From assembly GCF_014268935.2 (NCBI RefSeq), contig NZ_JABWRJ020000001.1, forward strand, positions 744,001 to 808,000: 64,000 nt of DNA. The letters are read 5' to 3'. The notes beneath the pieces are model-generated. The model searched no databases. It was not told where the DNA came from and saw only the letters and a list, made by a program, of their open reading frames with translations. Within the stretch, counting starts at the first letter, position 1. Each line of letters begins with the position of its first letter. Shown one piece after another: positions 44,078-52,580 of this stretch. The DNA comes from Pseudomonas peradeniyensis (GTDB taxonomy: Bacteria > Pseudomonadota > Gammaproteobacteria > Pseudomonadales > Pseudomonadaceae). The position numbers and the translations under genes were made by a program.

Positions 44078-45637
44078 TCAGTAGTGGGCGTGCTGCGCCT
44101 GCCTGACCAGGTCTTCGTACAGCCGGGCGTAGGGCTCCACTGCCTGGCACCAGTTGAACGGCTGGGTCATCGACAGGCAACGCATGGCGTTCAGCAGGTT
44201 CTTCTTGCCGTAAACATAGAAGGCGCGGGCCAGGGCCTCGCGGTAGCTGTCGACGGTCGAATCGTCGAACAGGAATCCGGTGACACCGTTGTCGATGGTG
44301 TCGGCCAGCCCGCCGGTGTTGCGCGCCACCGGCAGCGAGCCGAAGCGCTGGGCGTACATCTGGCTCAGGCCGCAGGGCTCGTAGCGCGACGGCATCAGCA
44401 GGAAATCGGAGCCTGCGAACATGCGCCGGGCGTCGGTCTCGTTGAAGCCGATGCGCACGCCGATACGGCCCGGATGCCGCAGGGCCAGCTCGCGCATGGC
44501 CTGTTCCTCCTCGGGTTCGCCACGGCCGATGATGGCGATCTGACCGCCCTGCTGGACGATGTAGTCGGCCACCCCCAGGGTCAGGTCCAGGCCTTTCTGG
44601 TAGACCAGCCGCGACACCACGGCGAACAGCGGCCCGTCCGACGGCTCCAGTTCGAACAGCTCGCGCACCTGCTGGGCGTTGCGCGCCTTGCCGGCCCAGT
44701 CGTTGAGGCTGAAGTTGTGGTGCAGGTGCTGGTCGGTGGCCGAGTCCCAGCTTTCGTCGATGCCGTTGGGGATGCCGCCGAGCAGCCCTTGCTGGGCCTT
44801 GCTGGCGAGGAAACCGTCCAGGCCGCAGCCGAACTCGGGGGTGGTGATCTCCCGGGCGTAGGTGGCGCTGACCGTGGTGATGTGGCTGGAGTAGGCCAGC
44901 CCGGCCTTGAGGAACGACAGCTTGCCGTAGAACTCCATGCCTTCCTGCTGCATGGCGTGGTCGGGGATCGCCAGCTCCGGGCTGCAGCCGCGGCTGTACA
45001 CGCCCTGGTAGGCCAGGTTGTGGATGGTGAACAGGGTCGGCGTGCTCAGGCCGCGCCAGTGCATGTAGGCCGGGGCCAGCCCGGCCGGCCAGTCGTGGGC
45101 ATGCACCAGGTCGGGGCGCCAGTGGGCCATGCCTTCGCCGGCGGCGATTTCCGCCGCCGCCAGGCCCAGGCGGGCGAAGCGGATATGGTTGTCGGGCCAG
45201 TCGCGGCCGTTGTTGGCGCCGTAGGGCGTGCCGTCGCGCTGGTACAGCTCGGGGCAGATCAGCACGTAGATCACCAGGCCGTCGGCCAGGTCCATGCGGC
45301 CGATCTTGCACGGTGGCAGGGCCGCGTGGCCGCCCAGTTCGCCGACGATATGGATGGGGTTGTCGCTTTCCATCACCTGGCGGTAACCAGGGATCAATAC
45401 CCGCACGTCGTGCAGGTGCGCCAGGGCGCGGGGCAGGGCGGAGGACACGTCGCCCAGGCCGCCGGTCTTGACCAGGTCGGCGATCTCCGAGGTGACGAAC
45501 AGGATCTTGCGCTTGTTCGGATTGTGCTGGCGCTGGGCGCCGGGTGCCTTGGCTGTCGGGGCGAGCGCCGATGGCAGCGGCTCGCGGCTATCCGGATTGA
45601 ATGACTCTACGTGAGGTTCGACAGCGGCACTGATCAT
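44078..45637 (-). CDS. glgA: Glycogen (starch) synthase
   Basis: A 519-residue GT5 glucosyltransferase that builds linear alpha-1,4-glucan from an NDP-glucose. Residues about 1-40 are a non-conserved extension; the catalytic part then starts with 'KILFVTSEIADLVKTGGLGD', the nucleotide-sugar binding KTGGL motif. 'VSRLVYQKGLDLTLGV' and 'MPSRYEPCGLSQMYAQRFGS' are the C-domain motifs with the catalytic Glu. It is the first gene of the minus-strand operon. No glgC (ADP-glucose pyrophosphorylase) occurs in the window, so the source of its donor sugar lies elsewhere. Its glucan is the natural substrate for TreY/TreZ. Confidence 0.94.
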   Translation of the reverse strand: MISAAVEPHVESFNPDSREPLPSALAPTAKAPGAQRQHNPNKRKILFVTSEIADLVKTGGLGDVSSALPRALAHLHDVRVLIPGYRQVMESDNPIHIVGELGGHAALPPCKIGRMDLADGLVIYVLICPELYQRDGTPYGANNGRDWPDNHIRFARLGLAAAEIAAGEGMAHWRPDLVHAHDWPAGLAPAYMHWRGLSTPTLFTIHNLAYQGVYSRGCSPELAIPDHAMQQEGMEFYGKLSFLKAGLAYSSHITTVSATYAREITTPEFGCGLDGFLASKAQQGLLGGIPNGIDESWDSATDQHLHHNFSLNDWAGKARNAQQVRELFELEPSDGPLFAVVSRLVYQKGLDLTLGVADYIVQQGGQIAIIGRGEPEEEQAMRELALRHPGRIGVRIGFNETDARRMFAGSDFLLMPSRYEPCGLSQMYAQRFGSLPVARNTGGLADTIDNGVTGFLFDDSTVDSYREALARAFYVYGKKNLLNAMRCLSMTQPFNWCQAVEPYARLYEDLVRQAQHAHY

Positions 45638-46129
45638 ACTTCTCTCCGTCCCTTGTTCTGGTGTGTGCTTAACGTTGGCTCGTGGGTGTGCTCTCTGATC
45701 GTTGTTGCATCTTCGTAGTGCGGTCCTTGCCTCAGATTCGTGCGCGCAGGCACGGCACGTTCGGCATTCCGGCCGAAAGACGTATGGACTGGTTGGGGTG
45801 GGCGGGCCTGACGTGAGGAAGTCCTTTTGCGTCGGCCCACTTAAGTCCTGACCTGCCCGTGTTTTGCAAAGTTCGACTTTTTTACGTCACTTTTTTATGA
45901 GCAAAACGCGGGCCGAAACTGGAGTGTAGGAGACGAAATGCGAGAAAAGTGACCCGTTGGTCATTTTTCTCGGGGACGTTTGCCCGCGCAAACGTTGGCG
46001 AGTTGTTGCAAAATATGAGGGTCGCAGCGCAACGCAACGGGTTCGACCCGCGGCGGGCGCGATACGGCAACAAGAAAGGGCGTCAGCGAGAGGGTGGGAG
46101 CCAGGGCGCTCCCACACGGGATGGGTGAA
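45638..46129. other. Long leader/promoter region upstream of glgA
   Basis: No credible gene in nearly 500 bases. It must contain the glgA operon promoter. AT-rich patches lie near 45880-45980. A 13-bp imperfect palindrome at 45942-45971 is listed separately. A second Arg/Gly-rich G+C segment follows. Short open frames here have no ribosome sites and unlikely composition. Confidence 0.4.
45942..45971. repeat. 13-bp palindrome with A/T-rich ends upstream of glgA
   Basis: GAGAAAAGTGACC - CGTT - GGTCATTTTTCTC; the arms match at 12 of 13 positions. The A-run on one arm and T-run on the other make it a plausible two-way terminator between the small 46130-46297 gene and the glgA leader, or an operator. 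Confidence 0.5.
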
Positions 46130-46297
46130 TCAGAGACCGGCGGCCTTGCCTTGCACGCGGGCCTGCTCCAGCAGCAGGTTCAGCTGGGCGACCTGCTGGC
46201 GCAGCTGGTCACGTTCGTCCTTCAACTGGCGCAGCTCGTCGCGGCGCACGGTGACGTAGAGGGTCTGGGTGGGAGTGGCTGGCATCAGGGTACCCAT
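46130..46297 (-). CDS. Small coiled-coil protein (55 aa)
   Basis: A 55-residue gene, too short for many gene finders. It starts at ATG 46297 after GAGG and stops at TGA 46130-46132. After a Thr/Pro-rich start ('MPATPTQTLYVTV'), residues 18-47 form a charged amphipathic heptad helix ('RRDELRQLKDERDQLRQQVA'). A short oligomerising coiled coil is predicted, without membrane segment or signal. It is located between glgA and gnd, transcribed toward glgA. Function unknown. Confidence 0.7.
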   Translation of the reverse strand: MGTLMPATPTQTLYVTVRRDELRQLKDERDQLRQQVAQLNLLLEQARVQGKAAGL

Positions 46298-46493
46298 GGC
46301 ACACCTCGCATGGCTGGTGACAATTTGAAGCGTAGTCGCTTCGCGCGGCGCGCATTCTGAATTCTTCGCAGGCCCTTGGGAACTTTTTTGTTTATCGTTG
46401 TCGCCCCGTTCGTCGGTGAACCCTACGCCAGAACGCTGGACTAATCTGAAATCGTCAATTGTTGTAAAGCAAAACCAACGGGAGCGTCGTCAC

Positions 46494-47477
46494 ATGCAAC
46501 TGGGAATCATCGGGCTTGGCCGCATGGGCGGCAATATCGCAAGGCGCCTGATGCGCGCAGGTCACAGCACTGTGGTCCACGATCGCAACCGCGAAGCCAT
46601 CACCACCCTGGAAGGCGAAGGTGCCGTGGGCGCCCACGACCTGGGTGCGCTGGTGCAGAAACTCAAGGCGCCGCGGGCAGTGTGGGTCATGCTGCCGGCG
46701 GGCGAAATCACCGAGCAGACCATCGCCCAGCTGGCCGACCTGCTCGAGCCGGGCGACGCCATCATCGATGGCGGCAACACCTTCTACAAGGACGACGTGC
46801 GTCGCGCCGCCGAACTGGGCAAGCGTGGCCTGCACTACCTCGACGTCGGCACCTCCGGCGGCGTGTGGGGCCTGGACCGTGGCTACTGCATGATGATCGG
46901 CGGCGAGAAGGCGGTGTTCGAGCGCCTGGAGCCGCTGTTCAAGGCCCTCGCCCCGGGCGTCGGCGACATTCCGCGCACCCAGGGCCGCAGCGGCGAGCAC
47001 GAGCGCGCCGAGCACGGCTACATCCACGCCGGCCCGCCCGGTGCCGGCCACTACGTGAAGATGGTGCACAACGGCATCGAGTACGGCCTGATGCAGGCCT
47101 ACGCCGAAGGCTTCGACCTGCTGCGCAGCAAGGGCGGCCCGGAACTGCCGGAGGACCAGCGCTTCGACCTGAATGTGGCCGAGATCGCCGAAGTGTGGCG
47201 CCGCGGCAGCGTGGTCACCTCCTGGCTGCTGGACCTGACCGCCGACGCGCTGGTCGCCGACCCGCAACTGACCGAATTCAGTGGCTCGGTGTCCGACAGC
47301 GGCGAAGGCCGCTGGACCATCGACGCCGCCGTCGAGCAAGCGGTGCCGGTGCCGGTGCTGTCCAGCGCGCTGTTCGCCCGTTTCCGCTCGCGCCAGCAGC
47401 AGGGCACCTACGGTGACAAGATCCTCTCCGCCATGCGCCTGGGCTTTGGCGGCCACGTCGAGAAGAAGAAGGACTGA
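46494..47477 (+). CDS. gnd: 6-Phosphogluconate dehydrogenase, decarboxylating (short form)
   Basis: A 327-residue enzyme oxidising 6-phosphogluconate to ribulose-5-phosphate. The N-terminal Rossmann motif '[17 protein letters not shown]', the substrate loop '[20 protein letters not shown]' and the catalytic Lys in '[14 protein letters not shown]' (about residue 188) are clear. At about 330 residues it is the short, tetrameric type (YqeC/GndA), often NAD-preferring, rather than the 470-residue form. ATG 46494 follows GGGAG; an upstream in-frame ATG at 46398 lacks support. The stop is followed at once by zwf. Confidence 0.93.
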   Translation: MQLGIIGLGRMGGNIARRLMRAGHSTVVHDRNREAITTLEGEGAVGAHDLGALVQKLKAPRAVWVMLPAGEITEQTIAQLADLLEPGDAIIDGGNTFYKDDVRRAAELGKRGLHYLDVGTSGGVWGLDRGYCMMIGGEKAVFERLEPLFKALAPGVGDIPRTQGRSGEHERAEHGYIHAGPPGAGHYVKMVHNGIEYGLMQAYAEGFDLLRSKGGPELPEDQRFDLNVAEIAEVWRRGSVVTSWLLDLTADALVADPQLTEFSGSVSDSGEGRWTIDAAVEQAVPVPVLSSALFARFRSRQQQGTYGDKILSAMRLGFGGHVEKKKD

Positions 47478-48971
47478 ATGAGCAAATCGACCATCCCCGC
47501 TGCGCCGCCGTGCACCCTGTTCCTGTTCGGCGCCAGCGGCGACCTGGTCAAGCGCCTGCTGATGCCGGCGCTGTACAACCTCAGCCGTGACGGCCTGCTC
47601 GATCGCAACATGCGCATCGTCGGGGTCGACCACAACGCCGCCACGGCCGAGGCGTTCGCCGAGCGCCTGCATGCCTTCATGGCCGAGCGCGACGCCGGCA
47701 AGTGCCTGGACGAAAAACTGTGGGCACGCCTGGCCAAGCGCCTGGACTACCAGACCGGCGATTTCCTCGATCCGCAGACCTACCAGGCCCTGGCCCGGCG
47801 CATCGACAAGACGCGCCACGGCAATGCCATCTTTTACCTGGCCACCTCGCCACGTTTCTTCCCCGAGGTGGCCCAGCGCCTGGGCGATGCCGGCCTGCTC
47901 GACGAGTCGGGCGGGGGCTTTCGCCGGGTAGTGGTGGAAAAGCCCTTCGGCACTGACCTGGCCAGCGCCGAGGCACTCAACGCCCGCCTGCTCAAGGTGA
48001 TGAACGAGCGGCAGATCTATCGCATCGACCATTACCTGGGCAAGGAGACCGTCCAGAACATCCTGGTCAGCCGTTTCTCCAACGGCCTGTTCGAATCGTT
48101 CTGGAACAATCATTACATCGACCACGTGCAGATCACCGCCGCCGAGACCGTCGGCGTCGAGACGCGCGGGGCGTTCTACGACAACACCGGCGCCCTGCGC
48201 GACATGGTGCCCAACCACCTGTTCCAGTTGCTGGCCATGGTCGCCATGGAGCCGCCGGCGGCCTTCGGCGCCGACGCCGTGCGCGGTGAAAAGGCCAAGG
48301 TGATCGGCGCCATCCGCCCCTGGTCGCAGAAGATGGCCCTGCGCAATTCCGTACGTGGCCAGTACAGCGCCGGCAAGCAGGGCCGCAAGCAGCTCCCCGG
48401 CTACCGCGAGGAGGCCAACGTCGCCCCGCACAGCCAGACCGAGACCTACGTCGCCCTCAAGGTGATGATCGACAACTGGCGCTGGGCCGGGGTGCCGTTC
48501 TACCTGCGCACCGGCAAGCGCATGAGCGTGCGCGACACCGAGATCGCCATCTGCTTCAAGCCGGCGCCCTACGCGCAGTTCCGCGAAAGCGAGCTGGAGC
48601 GGCCCAAGCCCAACTACCTGAAGATCCAGATCCAGCCCAACGAAGGCATGTGGTTCGACCTGCAGGCCAAGCGCCCGGGGCCGGAGCTGGTGATGGAGAA
48701 TGTCGAGATGGGCTTCGCCTACAAGGACTTCTTCAAGATGACCCCGGCGACCGGTTACGAGACGCTGATCTACGACTGTCTCACCGGTGACCAGACCCTG
48801 TTCCAGCGTGCCGACAACATCGAGAACGGCTGGCGCGCGGTGCAACCGTTCCTCGATGCCTGGGCGGCCGAGGGCGGCGAAGTGCACGGGTATGCGGCGG
48901 GGGAGGATGGCCCCGAGGCCGGCGACGAGCTGCTGGCGCGGGACAAGCGCGAGTGGCACACGCTGGGGTGA
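47478..48971 (+). CDS. zwf: Glucose-6-phosphate 1-dehydrogenase
   Basis: A 497-residue enzyme making 6-phosphogluconolactone from glucose-6-phosphate. The NAD(P) motif 'FLFGASGDLVKRLLMPALYN', the substrate/active-site motif 'RIDHYLGKE' (about 181-189) and the C-terminal tetramer domain are present. Its start directly abuts the gnd stop, so the pair is coupled and would give an oxidative pentose-phosphate route. Pseudomonads often carry further zwf copies in the Entner-Doudoroff cluster (zwf-pgl-eda), which is not here, so this is probably the secondary paralogue. Confidence 0.95.
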   Translation: MSKSTIPAAPPCTLFLFGASGDLVKRLLMPALYNLSRDGLLDRNMRIVGVDHNAATAEAFAERLHAFMAERDAGKCLDEKLWARLAKRLDYQTGDFLDPQTYQALARRIDKTRHGNAIFYLATSPRFFPEVAQRLGDAGLLDESGGGFRRVVVEKPFGTDLASAEALNARLLKVMNERQIYRIDHYLGKETVQNILVSRFSNGLFESFWNNHYIDHVQITAAETVGVETRGAFYDNTGALRDMVPNHLFQLLAMVAMEPPAAFGADAVRGEKAKVIGAIRPWSQKMALRNSVRGQYSAGKQGRKQLPGYREEANVAPHSQTETYVALKVMIDNWRWAGVPFYLRTGKRMSVRDTEIAICFKPAPYAQFRESELERPKPNYLKIQIQPNEGMWFDLQAKRPGPELVMENVEMGFAYKDFFKMTPATGYETLIYDCLTGDQTLFQRADNIENGWRAVQPFLDAWAAEGGEVHGYAAGEDGPEAGDELLARDKREWHTLG

Positions 48972-48987
48972 CGCCAGCGGGGATAGC

Positions 48988-49023
48988 GACCTGCCGCCGT
49001 TGCAGCACGGCGGCAGGTCTTCA
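48988..49023. terminator. Two-way hairpin between zwf and the KAS III gene
   Basis: The 12-bp perfect arms GACCTGCCGCCG (48988-48999) and CGGCGGCAGGTC (49008-49019) flank an 8-base loop, followed by TTC. It separates the convergent stops at 48971 and 49032. Confidence 0.7.
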
Positions 49024-49031
49024 GAGCAGCC

Positions 49032-50081
49032 CTACAAGGTAAACGACAGCGCCGAGAACACCATCCCGCCACTGCCCGCCCAGCCCATGCAGAACTGGCC
49101 TGGCTCGGCTTCGCCGCGGCTCATGGCATCAAAGATACCGAAGGGAATCGACGCGGTAATGATGTTGCCGGTCTTGTGCCCGACGTGATGCAACTTGTGA
49201 TCGACGCCGATCATCTGGCCAATGTGTTCCCACATCTTTGGCGAGCCGGTATGGATGAACACCTTGTGCACGTCGTCCGCAGTGAGCTTCTGCAGGTTGA
49301 AGACTTTGATCGCTTCGTTGCGCCCGTCTTCATGGAGGGCGGCGGCATAGGAGTTGAACTGGTACTGGCCACCGGTAGGCTCGATCTTGGCGATATCGGC
49401 CTCGTTGCAGAACAGCTTCCAGTCCGGCAAGGAGATCGTCGACAAGTCACTCAGGTCGGGCCTATTGATATAGGAGAACTTGAAGTTCCCCGGTGCCTCG
49501 TTACTCAGGATGGTGACGACGGCGGCCTCGCCAATGGTGAAGCTCGGGAACTTGTAGGCCAGTTCGGCCGGCGACTGCAACGAGAAGTTCTTGGGCATCA
49601 CCGGCCCGCCTTCCGACATGCCGAACTCCATGTTGACGATGGCGGCGTAGCGGATCTCACCGGCTTGCATCTTGCTGTTGATGACGTCCATGGCCGTCAC
49701 CCAGCCGTTGCAGGCATCGACCACATCGAAGTTGCGGCAGTTCAGGCCCAGCGCCTTGGCGATGAAGGTGCTGTTGGCCGGCTCGATGAAGCCGCGGGTG
49801 ACGTTGGGATAGATCAACAGGTCCAGGTCGGCCTTGCTGATATTGGCCTGGGCCAGCGCCGCGTCGAACGCCGCTTCCATCAGTGCCATCGGCGTCTCGT
49901 CAGCCGCCAGCCAATGGCGGGTGTCGCTGCCGCTTTTTTCCAGCAACTTGCCGATGGTCTTCAAGGTTTTCGGCAAGTCCTCCTGGAAGGTGTCCCTGGA
50001 GTGTTGTTCGACCAGGTTGATGACGTCCTGGTTGGTGACTTGGCGTGACGGCAGTATTGCGGAAAGCCCGACGATCTTCAT
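49032..50081 (-). CDS. Beta-ketoacyl-ACP synthase III-family condensing enzyme
   Basis: A 349-residue thiolase-fold enzyme of the KAS III (FabH-like) family. The Cys-His-Asn triad is visible: Cys in 'NFDVVDACNGWVTAMDV', His in 'KVFIHTGSPKMWEHIG' and Asn in 'HKTGNIITASIPFGI'. Differences from housekeeping FabH (an inserted 'TLKTIGKLLEKSGSDTRHWL' region and 'CNGW' instead of 'CAGF') suggest a specialised starter or condensing role on acyl-ACP or acyl-CoA. ATG 50081 follows AAGGA. It stands alone, with no acyl carrier or reductase beside it; the two unusual ACPs lie 26 kb away. A KAS III-like HMG-CoA synthase role cannot be excluded. Confidence 0.83.
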   Translation of the reverse strand: MKIVGLSAILPSRQVTNQDVINLVEQHSRDTFQEDLPKTLKTIGKLLEKSGSDTRHWLAADETPMALMEAAFDAALAQANISKADLDLLIYPNVTRGFIEPANSTFIAKALGLNCRNFDVVDACNGWVTAMDVINSKMQAGEIRYAAIVNMEFGMSEGGPVMPKNFSLQSPAELAYKFPSFTIGEAAVVTILSNEAPGNFKFSYINRPDLSDLSTISLPDWKLFCNEADIAKIEPTGGQYQFNSYAAALHEDGRNEAIKVFNLQKLTADDVHKVFIHTGSPKMWEHIGQMIGVDHKLHHVGHKTGNIITASIPFGIFDAMSRGEAEPGQFCMGWAGSGGMVFSALSFTL

Positions 50082-50683
50082 ATAACGTCCTTGTTGAGGG
50101 GGTTGATCCTGCGCGGTATGTGCGCATGAGTGGAGGCGTGCTCATCCTTGTAAGCAGCCATTGGCCTGATGCTTGCCAGTCAAGCGAAAGGGGGCCGCTC
50201 TGCGGCCTTTCGCCGGCAAGCCGGCTCCCACAGGGCGCGTGCATTCCCTGAGCCTGCGCTGTATCCGTGGGAGCCGGCTTGCCGGCGATGGGCTGCGTAG
50301 CAGCCCCGGTGACGCCAACTGACCGACCTATTTCTAGCACAGGGCATTTGCGAACCCATGTCGTGGATCAATGTTCCTGCGCCTCGCCAGCGGCATGCGC
50401 TCAATCACAACCAAAGTGCCGGCGGCAGAGTCGTCAAGTTGTCATCGAGGCTAAGTAAGGGGCAACCCGTGGCCACGCCCAAGTGGCGAGAGTTGAGTGG
50501 GAGCGGGCTTGCCCCGCGATGAACGCCAGGAGCCTCTGCGTAATGCGCTGAGGGACGTTCATCGCTTCCAATACATCTGATCGAAGCTTATGCCTTTGCG
50601 GGATCGGGCGAGGTGCAGTTGACGCAGAGAAGGTGAGGTTGCCTTCGCCCTGGCTGCACTCCAAAGGCGAGGGCGGCTTGTCT
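50082..50683. other. Intergenic region with REP elements
   Basis: About 600 bases without a believable gene. It contains the KAS III promoter side (50082-50180), a 21-bp REP inverted pair (50211-50287), and a single REP core at 50497-50520 identical to 20647-20670. The remaining sequence (50340-50490, 50530-50680) shows nothing I can name. Confidence 0.5.
50211..50287. repeat. REP inverted pair (21-bp arms)
   Basis: The arms at 50211-50231 and 50267-50287 are perfect inverses of 21 bp with the core GCCGGCAAGCCGGCTCCCAC, separated by 35 bases. Confidence 0.82.
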
Positions 50684-51760
50684 TTAATCGTAGTAGCCCA
50701 CAGTGTCCCTTAACTGATCAGCGAATTCGTAGATATCGTCTAATGAGTTAATGGGGTGGCGTGTCTCATTTTTATCTTTGTCGAAAATACCGATGTATTT
50801 TTGTGAACGGTTGAAGTGAAGCCGGGTGATCGGTTTCCGGTTGTTGTCGTCTAGTAGAATCCCGAAATAACTCTGCGTATCTCGGTGGATGACACGTTTG
50901 GAGTCCACAGTGGTACGGACAATAGCTTTGACTATGTGGAAACCTTCCAGCTCATCCATTGTGGTTTGAATGCGATCTTCTGCGCTATCCGAGGACTCGC
51001 TCTGCGTTTCGGTAACAACCTTTTCAGCAGGGGTTGGGTAAGAAACACCACTCATGGCTGACTTCAGGCGATCGTTGATCTGGTCATTCAAAAATTGAGA
51101 GGCTGCCTTGCGAGTCAGCAAACTGAACTGCTCTCTTACTTTTTGAGTGATGACACCATCGTAGACGCGTGAGGCGAAGAATTTTATGAAGTCATCGTCA
51201 GGTTGGCTGAATTGTGACGCGATGACCCGTTTGATCTGTCCGACGTACTTGAGCTCTCCTGCCGCATTAATTATTGAGTCAACGTCGAAGGCTGATTTTG
51301 TAAGTTTCTGCAGCTCCGGGATAACGTGCTCATCAATATCAAGAAGGTCGATTTCCAAAAATGGCTTTTCATCCATTTTGTTCGGTGCGTCAAGGTCTGT
51401 GAAGAAGCGGTAATGCCGCCCATTCGTCAGTATTGAAATTCTGGCCGTTGTGACGTGGAAGTAACGGAACAATTGGCTCGCATGGTTGATGTTGAGGGGC
51501 TCGCCTATTTTCTTCGTTTCGATGAGGATCTGTATTTCACCATCTTTCAAGATGGCGTAATCAATTTTCTCACCCTTCTTTGTGCCCACGTCACAGACGT
51601 ATTCTGGAACAACTTCGGACGGATCGAAAACGTCGTAGCCCAGGACGGAGTGGATAAAGGGCATGATGAATGCCGTTTTAGTAGCTTCTTCAGTTTGAAT
51701 GCTCGAAGCCAGTTGGTTGACCTTGGCGGCCATCGCGTTGAGACGTTCTACAAATTCCAT
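50684..51760 (-). CDS. HsdR-N-like nuclease protein, orphan (PD-(D/E)XK)
   Basis: A 358-residue protein whose first 190 residues resemble the N-terminal nuclease domain of type I restriction subunit R (HSDR_N). The PD-(D/E)XK core is readable: D67 in 'GEKIDYAILKDGEIQ' and E81-T-K83 in 'ILIETKKIGEPL'. There is no helicase motor, specificity or methylase subunit. The C-terminal part (about 265-358, 'DELEGFHIVKAIVRTTVDSK', 'PITRLHFNRSQKYIG') is a second domain also seen in stand-alone proteins of this kind. AT-rich relative to its surroundings, it looks horizontally acquired and may be a solitary defence nuclease or a DNA-repair factor. GGAG lies 6 bases before ATG 51760. Confidence 0.8.
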   Translation of the reverse strand: MEFVERLNAMAAKVNQLASSIQTEEATKTAFIMPFIHSVLGYDVFDPSEVVPEYVCDVGTKKGEKIDYAILKDGEIQILIETKKIGEPLNINHASQLFRYFHVTTARISILTNGRHYRFFTDLDAPNKMDEKPFLEIDLLDIDEHVIPELQKLTKSAFDVDSIINAAGELKYVGQIKRVIASQFSQPDDDFIKFFASRVYDGVITQKVREQFSLLTRKAASQFLNDQINDRLKSAMSGVSYPTPAEKVVTETQSESSDSAEDRIQTTMDELEGFHIVKAIVRTTVDSKRVIHRDTQSYFGILLDDNNRKPITRLHFNRSQKYIGIFDKDKNETRHPINSLDDIYEFADQLRDTVGYYD

Positions 51761-52115
51761 TTGCGCTCCAGTGCGTGCTCGCCCATCCGGGCGGTAGAGG
51801 CAAGACGCTACTATGGTGGATCAGCTTGCCGCTACTGTCGTTTCATCCATGCTGGATACCCGAACAGGCAGGTGAAAGCACAATTTAGCTGCCTGAAAGT
51901 TAATCCTAAATCCGCAGAACGATCAGATTTTCCTCATTGCTTGTAGTCCATTTCCGAATCATCCTTTTGCCCCTCCTCAGCCATTGCTACGGTTTTCTCA
52001 GCAATCTAGGCTCCTTCGGTCGTTGCCAATTCAACGACCAGGTCTGCAAGCCTGTGTGTGATAGGAAGCCTAGCGCTAACCGCTATGCCGCCGGCGTATG
52101 TCTGTGGCTGATTTA
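51761..52115. other. Intergenic region, AT-richer, no gene seen
   Basis: It separates the orphan nuclease from the structured RNA. The only open frames have no ribosome site and improbable composition. The last 110 bases (from about 52010) belong to the conserved leader that precedes DUF3077-like genes in Pseudomonas, and they may contain the promoter of the RNA. Confidence 0.4.
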
Positions 52116-52197
52116 TGGCGGTTGTGTGTGGGTGGCCCTCGGGCCAGCCGGGTTTTCTCCTATTGCCCCGGTCTTGCAGCCCTGCACACGACCGCCA
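52116..52197 (+). ncRNA. Structured Y-shaped RNA element (C4-antisense-RNA-like)
   Basis: An 82-base segment with three stems in a Y: the outer stem TGGCGGTTGTGTG (52116-52128) pairs with CACACGACCGCCA (52185-52197) with one G-U, hairpin GGCCC-TC-GGGCC (52134-52145), and hairpin CCGGG/CCCGG (52148-52152 with 52067+100=52167-52171). I recall similar sequences ahead of DUF3077-type genes in pseudomonads; shape and size resemble the phage-derived C4 antisense RNA family. It ends 55 bases before the frameshifted gene at 52253, so it may control that gene in cis or be a separate RNA. Family assignment is by memory of the shape only. Confidence 0.55.
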
Positions 52198-52252
52198 CCA
52201 TTACTTGCAAGGTAGTGAATGGCGGCATCTTCCAAGCAAAGGGAGCAGTGCC

Positions 52253-52506
52253 ATGTTGAAGATCGTCCCGATCCACCGCCATCCAATCCTTCCCCTCATC
52301 ACCTTGAAGACACCCTGATCCAGGCCGCGGAATATGTGCGTTGCGCCCTGATCGTGGCCCATCAGTCGGTGCTGGCCTTACATCCGCATTCGCTCGGTGC
52401 AACGCTGGCGCTGACGGCGGTGCACGAGATGGAAACCGTGCGCGCGCTGCTGGACTCCGCGTTAACGCAGGTACAGGTGCCAGTTCAGGCGCAGACACAC
52501 CATTGA
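52253..52506 (+). pseudogene. DUF3077-like small protein, frameshifted near its 5' end
   Basis: GGGAG lies 7 bases before ATG 52253, which reads 'MLKIVP' and then goes off frame. The expected continuation 'DPPPSNPSPHHLEDTLIQAA' is in another frame from about 52268, through to TGA 52504-52506 (ending 'VPVQAQTHH'). Adding one C to the CCC at 52267-52269 restores a single 85-codon reading frame beginning 'MLKIVPDPP', the start I recall for this family. So either a natural one-base deletion has inactivated the gene, or it is a sequencing error. The protein would be small, helical and of unknown function, related in style to the gene at 13538. Confidence 0.65.
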
Positions 52507-52580
52507 GTTTGCGCATCTCGCGTGGAATGCAGTGCTTGAAGTGGGCATGTCTGGCGATGATTGACGTTGGCTGCGTGGGT

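Noticed and set aside
44064..45311. Upstream extension of the treZ frame through glgA
   Set aside because: The extra residues are Arg/Pro/Gly-rich non-family sequence read in the glgA shadow; ATG 44063 has a ribosome site and gives the normal TreZ length.
46398..46493. HexR-type operator upstream of gnd-zwf
   Set aside because: A TTGTTGTAA-like half is present, but the second half of the expected palindrome is missing, so I do not claim it.
46455..48959. 834-codon minus-strand frame opposite gnd and zwf
   Set aside because: It spans two certain genes on the other strand and has only repetitive composition.
50160..50182. CTG...CAG dyad upstream of the KAS III gene as a third LuxR-type box
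   Set aside because: The CT-AG spacing is 10 instead of 12 and the position (about 84 bases before the start) differs from the two ACP boxes; probably chance.
51937..52215. 92-codon plus-strand frame before the DUF3077-like gene
   Set aside because: No ribosome site, mixed hydrophobic composition without pattern, and it runs through the structured RNA.
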